Part shown: positions 37,457 through 51,425 of the stretch, piece by piece
How the letters are laid out: every line of letters begins with the position of its first letter
Numbering within the stretch: the stretch's first letter is position 1
Assembly (NCBI RefSeq): GCF_019059575.1
Contig: NW_024881611.1
Location: 559,001 to 623,000 of the forward strand
DNA length: 64,000 nt
Direction: 5' to 3'
Source of the DNA: Amphibalanus amphitrite
Taxonomy: Eukaryota; Arthropoda; Thecostraca; Balanomorpha; Balanidae
The notes under the pieces: generated by a model
What the model saw: only the letters and a program-made list of their open reading frames with translations
What the model was told of the DNA's origin: nothing
Database searches by the model: none
Position numbers and translations under genes: made by a program

Positions 37457-39489
37457 CTTACCTATATTGGCTATTGCATTGCGATACGGCTTATCTCTCG
37501 TTACATTTTTCTTGCTGCGAATTCTTATAACAATTCAGATGGAAGCTCACGTAGATGGCGAACTTAACGATCGACAACGTTCAGTACTCGAGATAATATA
37601 GTTGGGTATTGTACCTATTTACAAAATGAGGGCTAGGTACGAGCAATGAACGTAAGTACCTAGTTACAGCAAGAGTAAATGCAGCGCCGTGTTTCCATGC
37701 TACAGCTTCATCAGCCAAACGACTCCCACGACACTCCTATTTTGGCCACCGTATGACTCGACAGCAAAACCAGCTATAGCGTTTCTGTTTTTCTGGCCGC
37801 GTGTCGCTCACGCGGACGGCTGTGGCCCGGGGTTTTGTGACGTCAGAAGGGGGTCGCTGACGCTCCATTAGTCGCGTCTGACGGCCGGCATCTCACGTGA
37901 CGGCGGGCCCGGCACCCTCCCTCCGCAGCCCGCCGTGACAGCGGGTCAGCGCCCCTGCCTGAGCACAGACGGCGACTGGATCCAGCGGCGGGGAGCTGAG
38001 ATGAGGGCGGCTGAAGGAGGGTGTAGAGCGGAGGACGAAGGACTGTGAACAGTATAGGAGGTAAGCAAATGGCAATGGAGGTTGGGAAGTGGATGGTGGA
38101 CGATGGGCGGTGGACGGCGGACGATGGACAGATATCGAATTCTTCTGGTGCTCGTGGGGCTTCAACTGCATGAAAGGTAGCTGAAGGAAAATGAGACAGT
38201 TGTAAATATGCTCACTCGCAGACGGGCACTAGAGGTAACAATGCAGTTGAGCTGTTTTCCACCCCCTGTTTCCCAGCTCAGACGCGATGATCTTCATCTA
38301 CCACCCCACGACCTCCGACATCTCCCCGATCCTCCCACGACCCCTTCCCTCCCCCCGCGGCGTCGGCCGTTCATCACCGCAGTTGGCGCCGGTGTGACCG
38401 TGTTGTGACGCCGGCGGCCGGGTCAGCGCGACCGGCCGCAACGCCGGCCGTAACGCGGCGCTATTGTGACGTCTGCCGTGACACATGGCTTCCTCGGCGG
38501 TGGAGTGTGCCGGCGCGAGCTGCACACGATGGATGGCGGCCAGCTGGGGAGCTGTGGTGGGTGATGATGGGCTATGAGCTGAACCAGGCGAGACGGAGAA
38601 GAGTTATGGGGAAACTACCGAGCCCTCAGCAAAGCGGCTGGTACGCGGGGAGGACCGGACATGGCTCGAACGGAAACGAACAGCCCTGTGACACAGTGGT
38701 GTTAAGTGGTAAACAATGATACATGAAAAGCAATTGAGGCGGTGAGTGGTCTGAACCGACCGGAACGAAGTCATTTCGTGTGTGCAGGATATCATGCGAT
38801 GGATCGTTGAGGTCACCGTGAGCCTGTTATAGGTCAAACAGGCAGCCGGGGGCTGGCTGGTAACAGGATCGGTATTACATCAGGCCTCGGCGGACGTCAC
38901 TCTGATGGATGTGATGTGTTCATGCCGGCTGCAGCCTCTCGTGATATGTCGAATTAGCAGCATGACATATGGACTATTGATGAGAGCTAATCTGAAGATG
39001 GAATGATTAATGCATCAGTGTAATGGGGTCGACGTATAGTAACATTGGCACGACGACAAACTAAATCGGGAACTCATAAAACAGAGACAGCTGACAGTGG
39101 TATAACATTTTGGCAAATACAGCAATTAAACCCAAAAATATTCGATTCAATCCATTATCACCTAATGAATGATTTCTAGTACAAACCCAAAATAATGCCA
39201 TGCATTCATAGATCATGTACCTATTATGAATGTTTGACGACTTTTTTGTTGAAAGCAAATGCCTATGGCCTAGGAAGGTATTATCGTAATCGTAGATTAG
39301 GATCCCCGATGGAGGTGTCAGATGATCATATGGAAGTCTGCGATTGCATAGGTACATGCCTTCGTAGGTATGCTTTTGGCAGGTGCTTTCGATTGTAACT
39401 TTAGCCTCTTTCGAACCTTTGATCTTTGGCCGATGATCTATTAACCAAAACGGTGAATCTTCAGGCAGAATGAATTATTTAGATAGATA
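37457..39489. other. Unassigned DNA
   Basis: Moderately CpG-rich at 37.8-38.7 kb. No gene or repeat recognised. Confidence 0.4.
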
Positions 39490-39770
39490 GTATCCGTTTT
39501 CACAACGGCCAACTGGTAAACATTTGGTGTACATCTGGTACAGATTAGGTGCAGATTTGGTCAAATCAGGTTCAGTGTGTCTCTTAGGAGCTATCAGCTA
39601 GGGTTGCACTAATTGCTTACATGCCTGCTTTTTCATATTATCAGAGAGCATCATCGATTAAAACACTGAAATAAATTCATGAAATGAAGATATTTGCTGT
39701 AAAAGATATTAGGTGCAGATTTGGTCAAATCAGGTGCATTCACCAGATTGCCCGTCGTGAAAACGGCTAC
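39490..39770. mobile_element. MITE, family of the 42.8-kb copy, copy 1
   Basis: Ends GTATCCGTTTTCAC and, inverted, GTAGCCGTTTTCAC. Inside are direct repeats of AGATTTGGTCAAATCAGGT, and a centre with TTTTTCATATTATCAGA and AACACTGAAATAAATT that also occurs in copy 2. Confidence 0.8.
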
Positions 39771-42700
39771 TGTCTCCCATTAGCTTCTCCACCATTCCTT
39801 CTGATCAGCTCCACAGTCAGAATGTGAGACTTGCTCTGAAGTTACCTACCACCACACCAACTATTCTCCGTATTCACGAAGTTGGTCTCTACTTACCATA
39901 GTTGTGAGGAACAGGATCAGAGGGATCCAATTACCTTACGCCACGACTCGCGATCCTCAAGGGTCTCTAAGTGCAAATTATTTCCCCAAGTTAGCGTGAT
40001 TAACAAAAAATTAACGGTCTCATACGAGAGATTCTGCATAAATAACTATCTGGGTAAATGTATTTTGTTAGTAGTTCAGAGAGAAAACTATACGAATGTT
40101 GTCAGGTTTGTTTCTGCTTATTTATTCACTACGGTATCATAAGATGTTTTACGAAAAAAATATCAGTCCAGGTACATAGTCCACAGAAAGCTGGAAAAGG
40201 GAAGAAATGCGTAAGATTTAGTCAGTAGTTCGATATGCTTACATGTAGCCGGTCCCGGGCACTTTCAAAGCCAAGGTTTGGATAAGTTAGTTCGGGTCAC
40301 GTACGTGCAAACTAGTTGAGGTCTATGGCAGTGTGGCCGGAATATCTCACAAACTTCCTTGAGTGCAGAACTATGTCCGAGTTGTAGAGAAGTCCCGCGG
40401 CGCCGAGGCCGGTGTCGCAACCTTGCCTTGTCGCAGCGGCGTGGCTCAAGGCACAGACCTGGCACCAATACAGATGACGGTCAGCGAGAACCTTGTTTTG
40501 GCGGAGTAGCCTCGCGGACGGACTCCTTGGCGATCAAATAGCCGTCGCCGCTGAAACAGGCAATAAGCGCGCAACAGCCTCTCCGGGATGACAAACAGCG
40601 AGAGCCCGACAATTCCTCAGCACGCTCCTCGGTCGCCAAAGAGGTCGGCGCCTCGGAGTGATATCGGACTATTGTGGCGCCGGCCGCGGACAGAGAATGC
40701 CACTATCGGGATTAAATTCATCCGGGTGTCGCCTCAGCACGCCGCGATGTCGTCTTGGACGAAAGCGTCGACTCGCGGAGCCGACGGCCCGCTCTATGCC
40801 GTGCTCCCTCAGATATTCTGCCGCCATACCGAGGCCTATCTCACACACACCCGCAATGCACTGGTAGCCAGTCCAATGGTGCCGCTAATATATATATTAC
40901 ATATTTATGAATATAATTATGCATGCATCAGTTCCATTCAAAATCTCACAAAAAAATCATATTTTTGTTTTGACTCGTTAGTCGTTCTCCCCTTTTCTAA
41001 AAGATTGTTTTGACAACAGCCTTCTCCTTCTACTTATCGGTCTTAGATTGTAAGTCCCGGACGAGATCAAATAAAATAAACGAACAAAATATCGGCGAAA
41101 CGTAGAACTAACTTGGTTCGGACTGAGTCCAAATTGAGAAATATTTTGGTATTGTCGCAATCATTTTAATGATGGAATTGCACGAAGCCTACAGCCTACA
41201 CCAACTTCTCTCATCCCAACCTATACTTACCTCACTGCACATCTCTCACGTCTCTCGCCTCTGTTTTGCCTCCTCTCGGCCTGTCCGTCCCTGCGCATCC
41301 TCCCCGCTCAGGTCCGCGGAGGCGGACGGCGCGGGAGGTCCGGCGGCCTGGGACAAAGGCGACCGGAGAGCCACGGCCTGCTCATCAGTATTCGGGCCCG
41401 GCCCAGCGGCGACACCTGACAGATGAGTGACCTCGAGAGGTGTCGCGCGCCGCCCGGGTCACTGCGCGAGCCGCCACGGTCACACCGGGGACGAGGCGAG
41501 AAGAATGGACAGGTAGGAGGGATGCGAGCCCGTGATTGGGACGGACGAAGGCAGAGATAGAGAGATGGAGAAATGGAGGAACTGAGAAATGAGAGGGATA
41601 GACAAGTGGTGGGACATAGGGACGATGGGAGGGACGCAGTAGATCGATGATAAGAGTGATTTGAAGAAAAAGGCGTGACTTTTCTTTCCTAACTTGGGCC
41701 TTAATGGACAAAGAACGTAGCTAAAATCTAGGGGGTCATACATACCTCGGGCGGTTCAATACTATATGGAACATACGCATGTCGATTTTTCAACACAACA
41801 CAAGAATTGCCCGGACTAAAACATAAAACCCGTCGTATAGTTCAAGCAAGAAGCGCGGTGTCACCTGTCGCTGCACGAGAGACGGCCCCAAGCGGACGAG
41901 CCGAGCCCCCTGGGTGGTTCCGTCGGGCGTTTTTAGCGTTCGCCACGCTGACAGTTGAGTGGCACTGCCGTGAGGCTAACTTGACATTGACTGAAAAACG
42001 ACCGGCGACGAGGTGTTTTATTGCATTGTTAGGAACTGTTCTGCAGAGGCGCGGCGCACTGCAGGTAAGTCACTGGTTGTGTAACCGGCCGCGGCGGGCA
42101 CACACACAGGTATGTGTGACCGCCGGTTTGGTGGGAATAGGTGAGGGTCTGATAAACCACCTGGCCCACCGAAATATGACATATTCCACAGTCCAGCATC
42201 AGGCCACCGCGCAGGTGGAAAGACACTGTCCGCAGTACAATAACTCTGAACGTCATGAAATATTACAAGCTCCAGCATTTGACGGGGCTCATTAAACACA
42301 ACTCTTAATTTCATAGCCCAGTTGATGTCTCATAAGCTTAATGACACACAGCGGAGGAAGGCTGACACCCGGCAAGCATCCCATTACTGGGCCGCAAAAT
42401 TTACCGACAGGCCATATTTGACATCGTGCGGATTTAGTTGGCTCGTTCTGGCGGCGATGCGCGCTATAAGACAGAGCCCTTAATGCGGTGGCGGCGCGTC
42501 CGGTGGCCGCAGCGCCCCGCGGCGTTATTGGGCTCGTCGATCGTGTCAGAAGCCGGCCCGAGCGGCGAGCAGGACACCCTCCGCGGCCGGCCGGGTCAAC
42601 GGCAGGTCATCACGTCTGGGTATAGCTATAGGTAACCCCAGACTGGAGCAGTGGCCGGATTGATGTGCTAGGGAAGATGGATTTTTTTTCTCCGGGATTC

Positions 42701-42778
42701 GGTAAGATATAATAGTTGTCAGTTATGCGTCCGTTCGTCTACAAAATATATACAAACGCCTAAAGAAAAGGTGCTCAA
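39771..42778. other. Unassigned DNA
   Basis: Includes CpG-rich blocks (40.35-40.85, 41.25-41.5 and 41.8-42.25 kb), a purine-rich tract (41.5-41.64 kb) and an isolated good donor at 42065. No gene recognised. Confidence 0.4.
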
Positions 42779-43049
42779 TAGCCTATTTCACGACGGCCAG
42801 TGGTATACATTTGGTGCAGATTAGGTGCACATTTGGTGCAGTTTTGGTCAAATTAGTTCTTAAATGTTGACAGTTTGGGTTGCACAGATGCTTATAGACC
42901 TATTTTTCATATTATCAGACCTCGTTTTCGATTAGAACACTGAAATAAATTAATGATATGAAGAATGAAGATATTTGTCGTTAAGGAGATTTGGTGCAGA
43001 TTTGGCCAAATTAGTTGCATTCGCCAGATAGCCTGTCGTGAAAGCGGCT
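42779..43049. mobile_element. MITE, family of the 39.5-kb copy, copy 2
   Basis: Begins TAGCCTATTTCACGACGG and ends CGTCGTGAAAGCGGCTA-like in inverse. The interior matches copy 1 with scattered substitutions: TTTGGTGCAGATT repeats, TTTTTCATATTATCAGA and AACACTGAAATAAATTAATG. Confidence 0.8.
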
Positions 43050-45577
43050 AATACATAATTGAGAACCGCGGGCCGAGTGTGCAGCTCAAACAAACTCAAC
43101 CATCGTTTCGCTTGCTAGTATAGGTGCTATCCTCCCGTGACACCGCACCGACAATACAACGCGGCAGGCCTCACCTAACATAAAACAATGCCCCAAGTTT
43201 TACTTTCTCGTCGGCTGAATGAGGCACCTCCAAGAAACTCCCGGCGACCTTCTCGGGACAACTCGGGCGTCCAGTCTGTCGTCGCAGCGGCCGTCTCGGT
43301 CGGCCAAAGTTTCACATCCTGTTGGTCACTGTTTCTCCGGCAGCCTTGCCCCGGGGCGATTGCGGTGCAATTCGGACAGACTCGGCGAAAACACGGCGGC
43401 GGCTAACTCGGCAGCTAACTCGAACAGAGCGCCTCTGTGCGTCTCGGCGCGTCTCCTCGGCGGACGTCCCCAGCGGCCAGGGACGTGTTGTTCACAGGTG
43501 TACACAGGTACACAGGTCCATCTGGGCTGTGCGGGGCTCAGCCCGGCTGCAGGCTGGGCTGGGTGCGGGTTTGGCCAGGTTTGGCTGCAGTGCAATCTGG
43601 GCTGGCACTGATGTGCTAGGTTGTATTGCAGTGTGTGGATTGTGCAATTATGTGTATTATGCAACATGCACTGCTATGTTTGGCTGTGTTTTGTAGTGCA
43701 CTGGCGGACGTGCTCCGCTGCCTGCATTATTTGTTACGATGCACCGGTTCGCGCCTTGCTGTGCGATGTTGTCCTACATACTATATTACGTCCTGTCTCA
43801 TTCCGTGTGGCACCATCTCGTGCCGATCCCGTGCCGACTCCGACCTACCGTCGGGCCCAGAGCCTGTCGGGAGCGGCGCCCAACGAGGGGGTGGCGTGTG
43901 CTGCTGGCCGCTGTTTATAGAGCGCCGCGGAGCCGTGGGAAGTCGCACCCTGCCGACAGCCTCCGTAAATGTTATCGCACCGTACCCACGGGCGTGCCAC
44001 AAACGGAGGGCTCTCCGGCGGCCGGCCCAGGTCGATTAGGCCGACTCGACATGAATGGACTTCTTGTTTAAGCGTTCCAGAAATAAAGCCCCGGTGAGTA
44101 ACTATGTGCTGACGACGCGGGATGCCGGCGGCAAACATTGGGGTAAGAGCTTGCTATGGTTTGCTACAAATAGCCTGCCGATGTTGAGATTTGGCGCTGC
44201 GGAATAGAGCATGCCAGTCGATGGGAAAGAAGACAAAAAAGATGCCTTCTCACTGTGGAAACATTCAGCACCTTTGTGCTCCATCGTTGTTATGGTGCTG
44301 GCTGCTGTGGAAACGATTAAAAAAGTCCGACCAAACGCAACCACCATTAGCACACGTGCTTGTGCGCATTTTATGACACAATGCATGCATCTTAGGTCTT
44401 AGGACAGCTTGGGAGGACCATTTAAACAATAAGGCTTCCAATGACTATAGGTATAGTTACTTGAAAATTATAATTTCACTCTTAGCTCCCCACGACTAAT
44501 CCCATGCGCCACATCTCGCACTGCACAATATTCACCGTCACTGTATCCCTGTGATTCATCCAATACATACGGCCGAGTGATGACGCCATGTATCCCCCAG
44601 CAGGGCTTCTGTCCGTCACACCGCAGTAATATCGCCGCTCCCATTACGGCGAGACAGCCGTCTCCCAGAGACAGCTCCATTGGAGGATCAGTGTGGCAGC
44701 GAGGACCGAGGGAAATGACGACTGTATCAGTGGCCTCCTGCAGCAGCCCGTGAGAATGCGTTATGTGCGGCAATGGCGCACGTGGCACGGGAGTGACAGC
44801 GAGACTGATGACATATTTTGCGGCGCATTATAGGCGTGTTCTGGATCATGCACATGAGGGATTCCGAGTCTCCTCATCATTTCTTTTATCATAGTAGGTG
44901 TGGGTCAATGTTCACCAGATTTATGAGTTCATCATGATAAGATGGACCTTGCTTAGCACGTTTACAAGACCGTCAAACTAAATGAGAACATGCAGCGTCA
45001 TCGCTGCTGTCATACTCCGACTCAGCTGCTGAAAGGCGATCGATAACTGAACAGAGACTTGGGACTCAGAGTTCTGCTTTGGAAGCCTGATAGATGGAGG
45101 CCTGATGGGTCACGTTTTCCCGGCTCCAATAGATCGAGTGGAGATCGAGTGGAGATCAGACCAGCGCAGAGATAGCCGTGCTGTGGAAAATAATCCGACA
45201 TTCTCCAGAGAAAAATCGCAAAAGGTATTTTGACAATATATCTCGAGCAGTTAACGTATAAAATCAACTTCAATCACTAACATAAATAAATATTGACTAT
45301 AGCACACTTCTATTGTGCCATTCCTGAGCACTTCAACGAATGTCGAGATATTGCAAATCAATCATTTTCTTTATAAAAACTAAAAAGACATAGCAATAGC
45401 ATCAATGAGTAAATTACGTATCAGCAGAATGTTCCATATTTTGCAGGTGAGATGAGAAGCCTGATTCTGAATTTGTGTTCATCAGCTTTATCTATTTCAG
45501 GCCTAAATTCGCTGAAAACCCCGTAGTTTGACTACGGCTAAAAATTTGAATTTTCATGTTAGCCTAAAAAGTACCTG
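43050..45577. other. Unassigned DNA
   Basis: CpG-rich at 43.2-44.05 kb, with a TG-rich tract at 43.61-43.70 kb. Frames of 110-140 codons here show no recognised domain. Confidence 0.4.
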
Positions 45578-46559
45578 TAGGGGAGAGCGGGGAGAGTTGT
45601 ATCATGTCCAAGCTGTATCAGGGCGAATTGTGCCAAACTTATCCAATGGATGGCGCTCGCCACACGACCAGCCGACGAGGTTTTCCGGGCGCCATCTTTC
45701 CCTGTTCTGTCTTGTGGCTGAGTGGACGCGTCTCGAGGTGAGAGCCGATTTTATGTTGTTTTTTTTTTAATGTCATTCTAAAAAAATAAGTTGCAAGAAA
45801 ATGTGTGTTCTGGGCATTTAGATGTGCACGAATTTGAAAGATCTCCGTAGCGGTGGTGAGGGTAGGTTCTAAGGCTGCGTGAGTGAAAACGGATTTCTCC
45901 AGCTGTCCGCTGTTTTTTGAGCACGAGGATGTTTTTTTTCCAAGATGGCGGCTAGGTACATGTTGTATCAGAGCCGGGTGGGGTATGTTGTAACATGTAT
46001 GTATGTATGTATGTATGTATGTATGTATGTATGTATGGGTATGTTGCTTTTGATCGCGAAAGCTAAGCCCTGGTTCGCGTTTGTAGGTAGCTAGACAATG
46101 CTCGTTCCATTTCGGCACAATGTGTTGGCTTCTTTGCTCTTAACGGGCCACTTTTGCGTCTAGTCTGTTGATGTTTTGTTCGGATTGCATTGACCTAAGT
46201 TTGGTCTAATAAAGTGAAGCCTTTGAGCACACCTATACATTGTATTAACCACATTTAATGTTGTTGTTATGTTCAAAACCAGTAGCAAGCACACTCCCTG
46301 AAACGTGAGATAGTGATACAAATTACCCCACCATGTGATACAACTCACCCAAGCCATGGGGCAAGTTGTATCAAAAACATTGTTCTATTCGGGAGACCGT
46401 AGAAGAAAAACTGGTAGAGGTAGCGGAAAAGTTACTTTGCACAAAAAAGCAGAAGAATCAAGGAAGGGGAAAGTATGGAAATAATGAGTTTATCACGGAT
46501 AGTTACGAGGTTATGGGTCTCGGAGTAAAAACTGATACAACCCACCCCACTCTCCCCTA
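45578..46559. mobile_element. TAGGGGAGAG element, GTTGTATCA type
   Basis: Starts TAGGGGAGAGCGGGGAGAG followed by TTGTATCA. Ends as the reverse complement of TAGGGGAGAGTGGGGTGGG plus TTGTATCA. GGGGCAAGTTGTATCA-like motifs recur inside in both orientations (near 45965-45995 and 46318-46376). TA at each end suggests a TA target, as in Tc1/mariner-type elements. No transposase recognised. Confidence 0.75.
45994..46037. repeat. GTAT microsatellite
   Basis: About eleven tandem GTAT units inside the TAGGGGAGAG element. Confidence 0.95.
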
Positions 46560-48590
46560 CCTAATGCAATTCATATCTGTCGCGTAGTGAGTGTGCAATG
46601 TAATGTACCTACGTATGAGTGCCAAGGACTTGGTCCGCTAATGGACTGTCCACTAATAATCGTTCGAGTGCTTAGTATCATCTCAACTTCACCCAATCTG
46701 TATTCGTGCTCAAAACAAACAACACTAATGGGCCAGTCGATTACTTCAAACAGGAGATCATGATCGAACTCAGATGCATTAATAAAGCGCTTGGCCAAAA
46801 CGCTCTCGTCATGATCTCATATTTGCATTGAAAACACGGCTATTTACTTTGGACACGATACGTGTTACCCAAACGGTGCCCGTAGCTGAGACATCGGAAC
46901 GCGCTGCCTATAAAACAGAACAGCGACATATGAAAACACGGCGGACGAACGAGCGCTCGAAGTTGTGTAATTTACGACGGCCTCTGTCGCCTTGGACGGA
47001 AATAAAACCCGCTTTAATAGGACTGCACACCCGTTTGCTAGGAACTTGCAACAAATAAAAACTCTGGGTGAGACACAGAAGTCATACGGGTTGCAGGCGA
47101 GAGCGCGTCGGCCTGAGTTATGGTAGCCCTATCGGACAGGCCAGCAGACGGTGACACTTCACCATGCCATCGGGCCGCATTCCGCATCACTCACGGCGGC
47201 AGTTTTATATCGCACGGCCTCGACTGTGGGACTGTGGCGAGACAATGGCGCGCCGCTCGCCGATCGGTGATCACAGCGGCGCCATTGACAGCTCCTATCG
47301 GATTTGCAGCCGCTCGACGCCCACCGTATACAGGAGTCTGTCCGGTATATCGATGGTGCAGAGGTATACATATTCATCGCTATCGCACGGCGCCGTTCAG
47401 ACTAGCACGCAGTAGTATTTTTTTCATCCTGCCTGCTTGTAACATCTTTGCTCGTTTCATCAAATTGTTTACTGTGGGGTCTCACCGTTCTGCTTCAGGC
47501 TATGCAAACATTTTGTAATTTCAGCCACGGAAGTTTGCATTTTCCAAGTATCCTGCGAGGCAGAGTACTTTCCTCAGAGCGCAAACTTCGACATTTTCCT
47601 AAGTGTGTTGTACGGAGATGAAGGGATGAATAAATAAAACTGTGTTGCAACTGGAAATGAACAATCACCAGAATCCTGGCATAAAAAGGACATAGACATA
47701 TACCTACATGCAACACCAATACACTCAAAATATTGTTGAAGGAAAGGACTGTATGGCGATGCTTGCCGTTTTACGTAAATTCAGTTATTTAGTATTTACA
47801 CTTCAAGAAGCCAATAACACGTTATAAATAAGGAAAGGAACAAAAATCAAATAAATACGCACACCATTTTACATTATAGAACTTGCTAAACAGAAAAGAT
47901 CATTTTATGATTTTACCACGCCATTTATCCCCTTGTTTCGTTAGCCTACTTAGTGACCGATCGCTAAAAACGCTCAACAATTTCTTTCCACGTCAGTCGG
48001 TGTATTAAATGGGTCGTTTAAATGCGGTTCCAGCGTCGGTTCTTCCCTTCTCCAGGTCAGCAGTGTAGCGGGAAAGGCGGCACACGCCGCCACCGATCCC
48101 TCCCCCCTCCGAACACGCCATAACATCGTCTCCAGCGCCGCGGCTGGCGCCGTCGCCGCCGACACGATATAATTAAGCGACCTGTGTCGTCGGCCGCCGT
48201 ATCTCGCGGCGCCGGCAGCATCTCGCCCCACCCTCAGCACGATTCACTTAGCCGAGACAGCGGCCGCGTCTCCCCTCCGCGTCTCTAAATCCGACTCCCG
48301 CGGGCTTCCTCCCGCTCCCGTGCGGCTTCTTGTGGCTTCATTTTGCTCTCAATCGGGGCCGGCCGCGCCGCCGGGGAGGGTTTACGGCGTCTTTACGAGG
48401 TGTAACGTGGCCCGGCGACACTGCGGACGACGCTCCGGTGACCCACGGCCCAAACAAACACTGCTCGGGGGATGATGAGAGCGGTCACACGGCGCAGAAC
48501 GATGGGTGATGTGGGGACAGGAGGCGGCAAATTTGGGAAGGGAAGACATTTGGGAATCCATAGACAGGCGGGAGAAAGACAGACGAGAGT
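46560..48590. other. Unassigned DNA
   Basis: A TATAAAA motif near 46910 and an inverted octamer ATTTGCAT near 46820 occur without a recognisable exon. CpG-rich at 48.0-48.5 kb. Confidence 0.4.
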
Positions 48591-48820
48591 CTTCCCAATT
48601 TTTCAGAACTTATTCTTTGGAGCGCTCTTGCGAGGAACATTATGAACGTTAGAGAGAGAGAAAATATATGAAAAATTGACCTCTCCTCGACATTTAAAAT
48701 TATTTGAATTTGAATAGTATTTGGCTATAATTTGAATAATATTTGGCTATTCAAATAATTTTAAATGTCGAGGAGAGGTCAATTTTTCACATATTTTCTC
48801 TCTCTAACTTCCCAATTTTT
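48591..48820. mobile_element. Foldback sequence flanked by 13-bp direct repeats
   Basis: Near-perfect inverted arms of about 59 bp (from 48649 and to 48807) start GTTAGAGAGAGA and contain TTGACCTCTCCTCGACA. The centre has two copies of TTTGAATAxTATTTGGCT. CTTCCCAATTTTT occurs at 48591-48603 and again at 48808-48820. Confidence 0.8.
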
Positions 48821-51130
48821 GTTTATCTCTAGACAGCAGACATACAGACAACTGCCATTATTTACCAGACCGTCTGACATTTCCCTGTGCACGTTTCTCA
48901 GTTCCTAACAATATTGAGGCGTCTTGAGCATATCAGAAAGGAGCAACGGATGCACTAAATAAATGAAGAAATGAATGCAGCCGCGTCAGCTCAATCAATT
49001 CCACCAGGTGCGTTAAACTACACCACACGGCCATGCAATGATATCGTCCACAGAAGCTCATGCTGGTAGACCGCAACACCCTGAAACTGGCGTCCGTTTC
49101 CACATTAGCGGACAGCGGCGCGGGCCGGCACCGGCTCTGGCCAACGGGTCATTAGCATGGAAATGGAAATTTTAAGCCCAGAGGAGATACTGCCGGATTA
49201 AATATTGGCATCGAGCTGACGGAGCGTATCTTGTCCCTGTTTCACGTCAACCGATTCCACCAGTCGCGGAAATCGGGCATGGCAGCTATCTCTAGACCGA
49301 GGGCCTCCGGATTCCACGCACCACTAATTACATGTATGCATTATGCACTAAAGCGGCCATGTCTCGTTGAGCCTGACAATGATAAGCCCAGCCCTATGGC
49401 CGTGTACCGGGAAGTGTTTCAATAGATCCCTTTGTATTCGGGGAAAGGCAAATCGCATGCTTGTGATATCAGCTTTGGTATAATGCTGGCTGTTACAGAA
49501 TGATGCGACAATGTTGTGTTACGTCCTCCAGCCCGATAACATTATCCTCTCTGGAATAAACAACAAGCAGCTGAAGTAGTACGCTTCCGTCCCGTGAGCT
49601 CAGGCTAGATTAACGTATATCCGCCCGGAGCGGCAGACACGCGAGCAAACAACCCAGAGGTGGGCAACGCAGCTGACAAACAGGACGCAAAACGACCCAG
49701 ATTCATTAATGTATATGGCGCCATTAGAGGTCGCCTAATTTGGCCCGGTGGCGGTTATGAATGCTGCAGTGTCCCCGCGGGTGCTGTGAGTGCGCGGCAC
49801 CCCTTCCTGCAGAGCAGGGCCCCATTCATCACCCCACTCGTTTGTCGCACCCCAGCCGGACGCCGCCATAGTCATGTGGACCATTATGGGGCGGACAAAC
49901 CAGCCTCTGTGGGCCCCCGACAGAGCACTGCAGTTTTCACTGCTACTTGTGGCGAATGTAATAGACGGCTATAAATGTTGAATGTGGCTTGAGTCGTTCG
50001 TTGTATTGTTTGGTATTGTATTGTATTGTATTGTTTAGTAAAAGATTCACCGAAAATCAAATCATCTGTTGAGGTAACTGGCGAATGGTCTTGCAGAGCA
50101 AAATCTGCAGTTACCGGGGTGCATATTACACGGAGTTTATCAAGCACGGTTTTATACAAAAAGATTCACAATAGCAAATCTGTTTCTAAGGTTCCCGTCC
50201 TAATTTGCTAGCTCATTTATCCCCTAAACGCTGCATGCAGCGGAGCCCCACTGCTTATGAAGCGATCTAGCGATGTAAGTTAGGTTGTGTATAGCGGGAC
50301 AGCCTACCCACCAGGCGTTCCGCTGCGCCGCATAGCATACGAGTTGGGCGGGACAGTATACCCACCAGGCGCACACAGCGAGATTCACTAAATGCCTATA
50401 GACGCAGACGGACGAACGGGGGAGCGCTTTTACATATTGGACATCGTTCGGGTGGCTCTGATATTGTTGTAATAATATGTAGAATGTAGGTTCGATTTTT
50501 TTTTTATAGCATAAATAGTAAATACATAACTGCGTGACGCCAGTGGTTTTTGGCTGATTGTAATTGAGTTTTGGACACATCCAAGCTCTTTAAGAGTAAG
50601 TCGCAAGTTGCGCAATCATATTAGGACACCGGAAAAGCGCAGCAGTCTACTCAGCTCTGACACCTTCCTCCTGGTATGGCAGTCGGTTTTCCTTATTTCT
50701 TTTCCCTCCGAACATACACTTCCTACCTGCACCAAACAGACCACCATGTCTGTCTGTGCAAACTTCCGCGGACCCAGTCCTGTCCCCCGAGAGATCGTGA
50801 CTAGTGCTGCCCAGCCGCCAGCGTTACTTCCCGTGGTCGGTGCAGCGTTCGGTCTCCACGTCGTCCCACCGTTCCACCAGCTATCGGAAAATTCCGTCAT
50901 CCTGTCCTCCCGTCCCATGGTTTCATCTCCGTTTATCACCTGTCCTGTTCGCCTTTCTGCTGCATTTATGCATAATTTTCCGTCGTCTAACTGTCCCGTT
51001 GTCTTATGTATTGTTGTTGCTCGTCCTGACAAGCCATTATTATACCGTATACGTTCCATTTAGATGCCGTTCCTGACTCCCTATCCTCCGTGACCAATCG
51101 TCACGATTCCCGTCCTAACTTCAGTCCCGA
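48821..51130. other. Unassigned DNA
   Basis: An ATTGT microsatellite lies at about 50000-50035. No gene recognised. Confidence 0.4.
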
Positions 51131-51139
51131 CTTCCATCC

Positions 51140-51425
51140 CATTCAGGTGCCGTCTCTATCGTTTTGGCTTCTGTTCCTTCTCCAGCCACTCTCCCGTCTC
51201 CACTCGATTCTGTCCCATGCAGGTGCTGTCCCTATCGCTTTGGCTTCCTACCGTCCAGTCTCGCGTCCCGTCTCCCGTCACCGTTCCGTCTCCGTCTCCA
51301 CTCGATTCTGTCCCATGCAGGTGCTGTCCCTATCGCTTAGGCTTCCTCCCGTGCCGTCTCTCGTCTCTTCTCCAGTCCCCTGCCGCCTCTACCCGACTCC
51401 GTCCCATCCAGGTGCCGTCCGCTGC
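51140..51425. repeat. Minisatellite, 90-99 bp period
   Basis: About three units containing CTCCACTCGATTCTGTCCCA and GCAGGTGCTGTCCCTATCGC, at 51198, 51297 and (diverged) 51388. Confidence 0.8.

Noticed and set aside
46571..46798. 75-codon minus-strand frame with protein-like residue mix
   Set aside because: No recognised motif, no splice context; chance remains the simplest reading.
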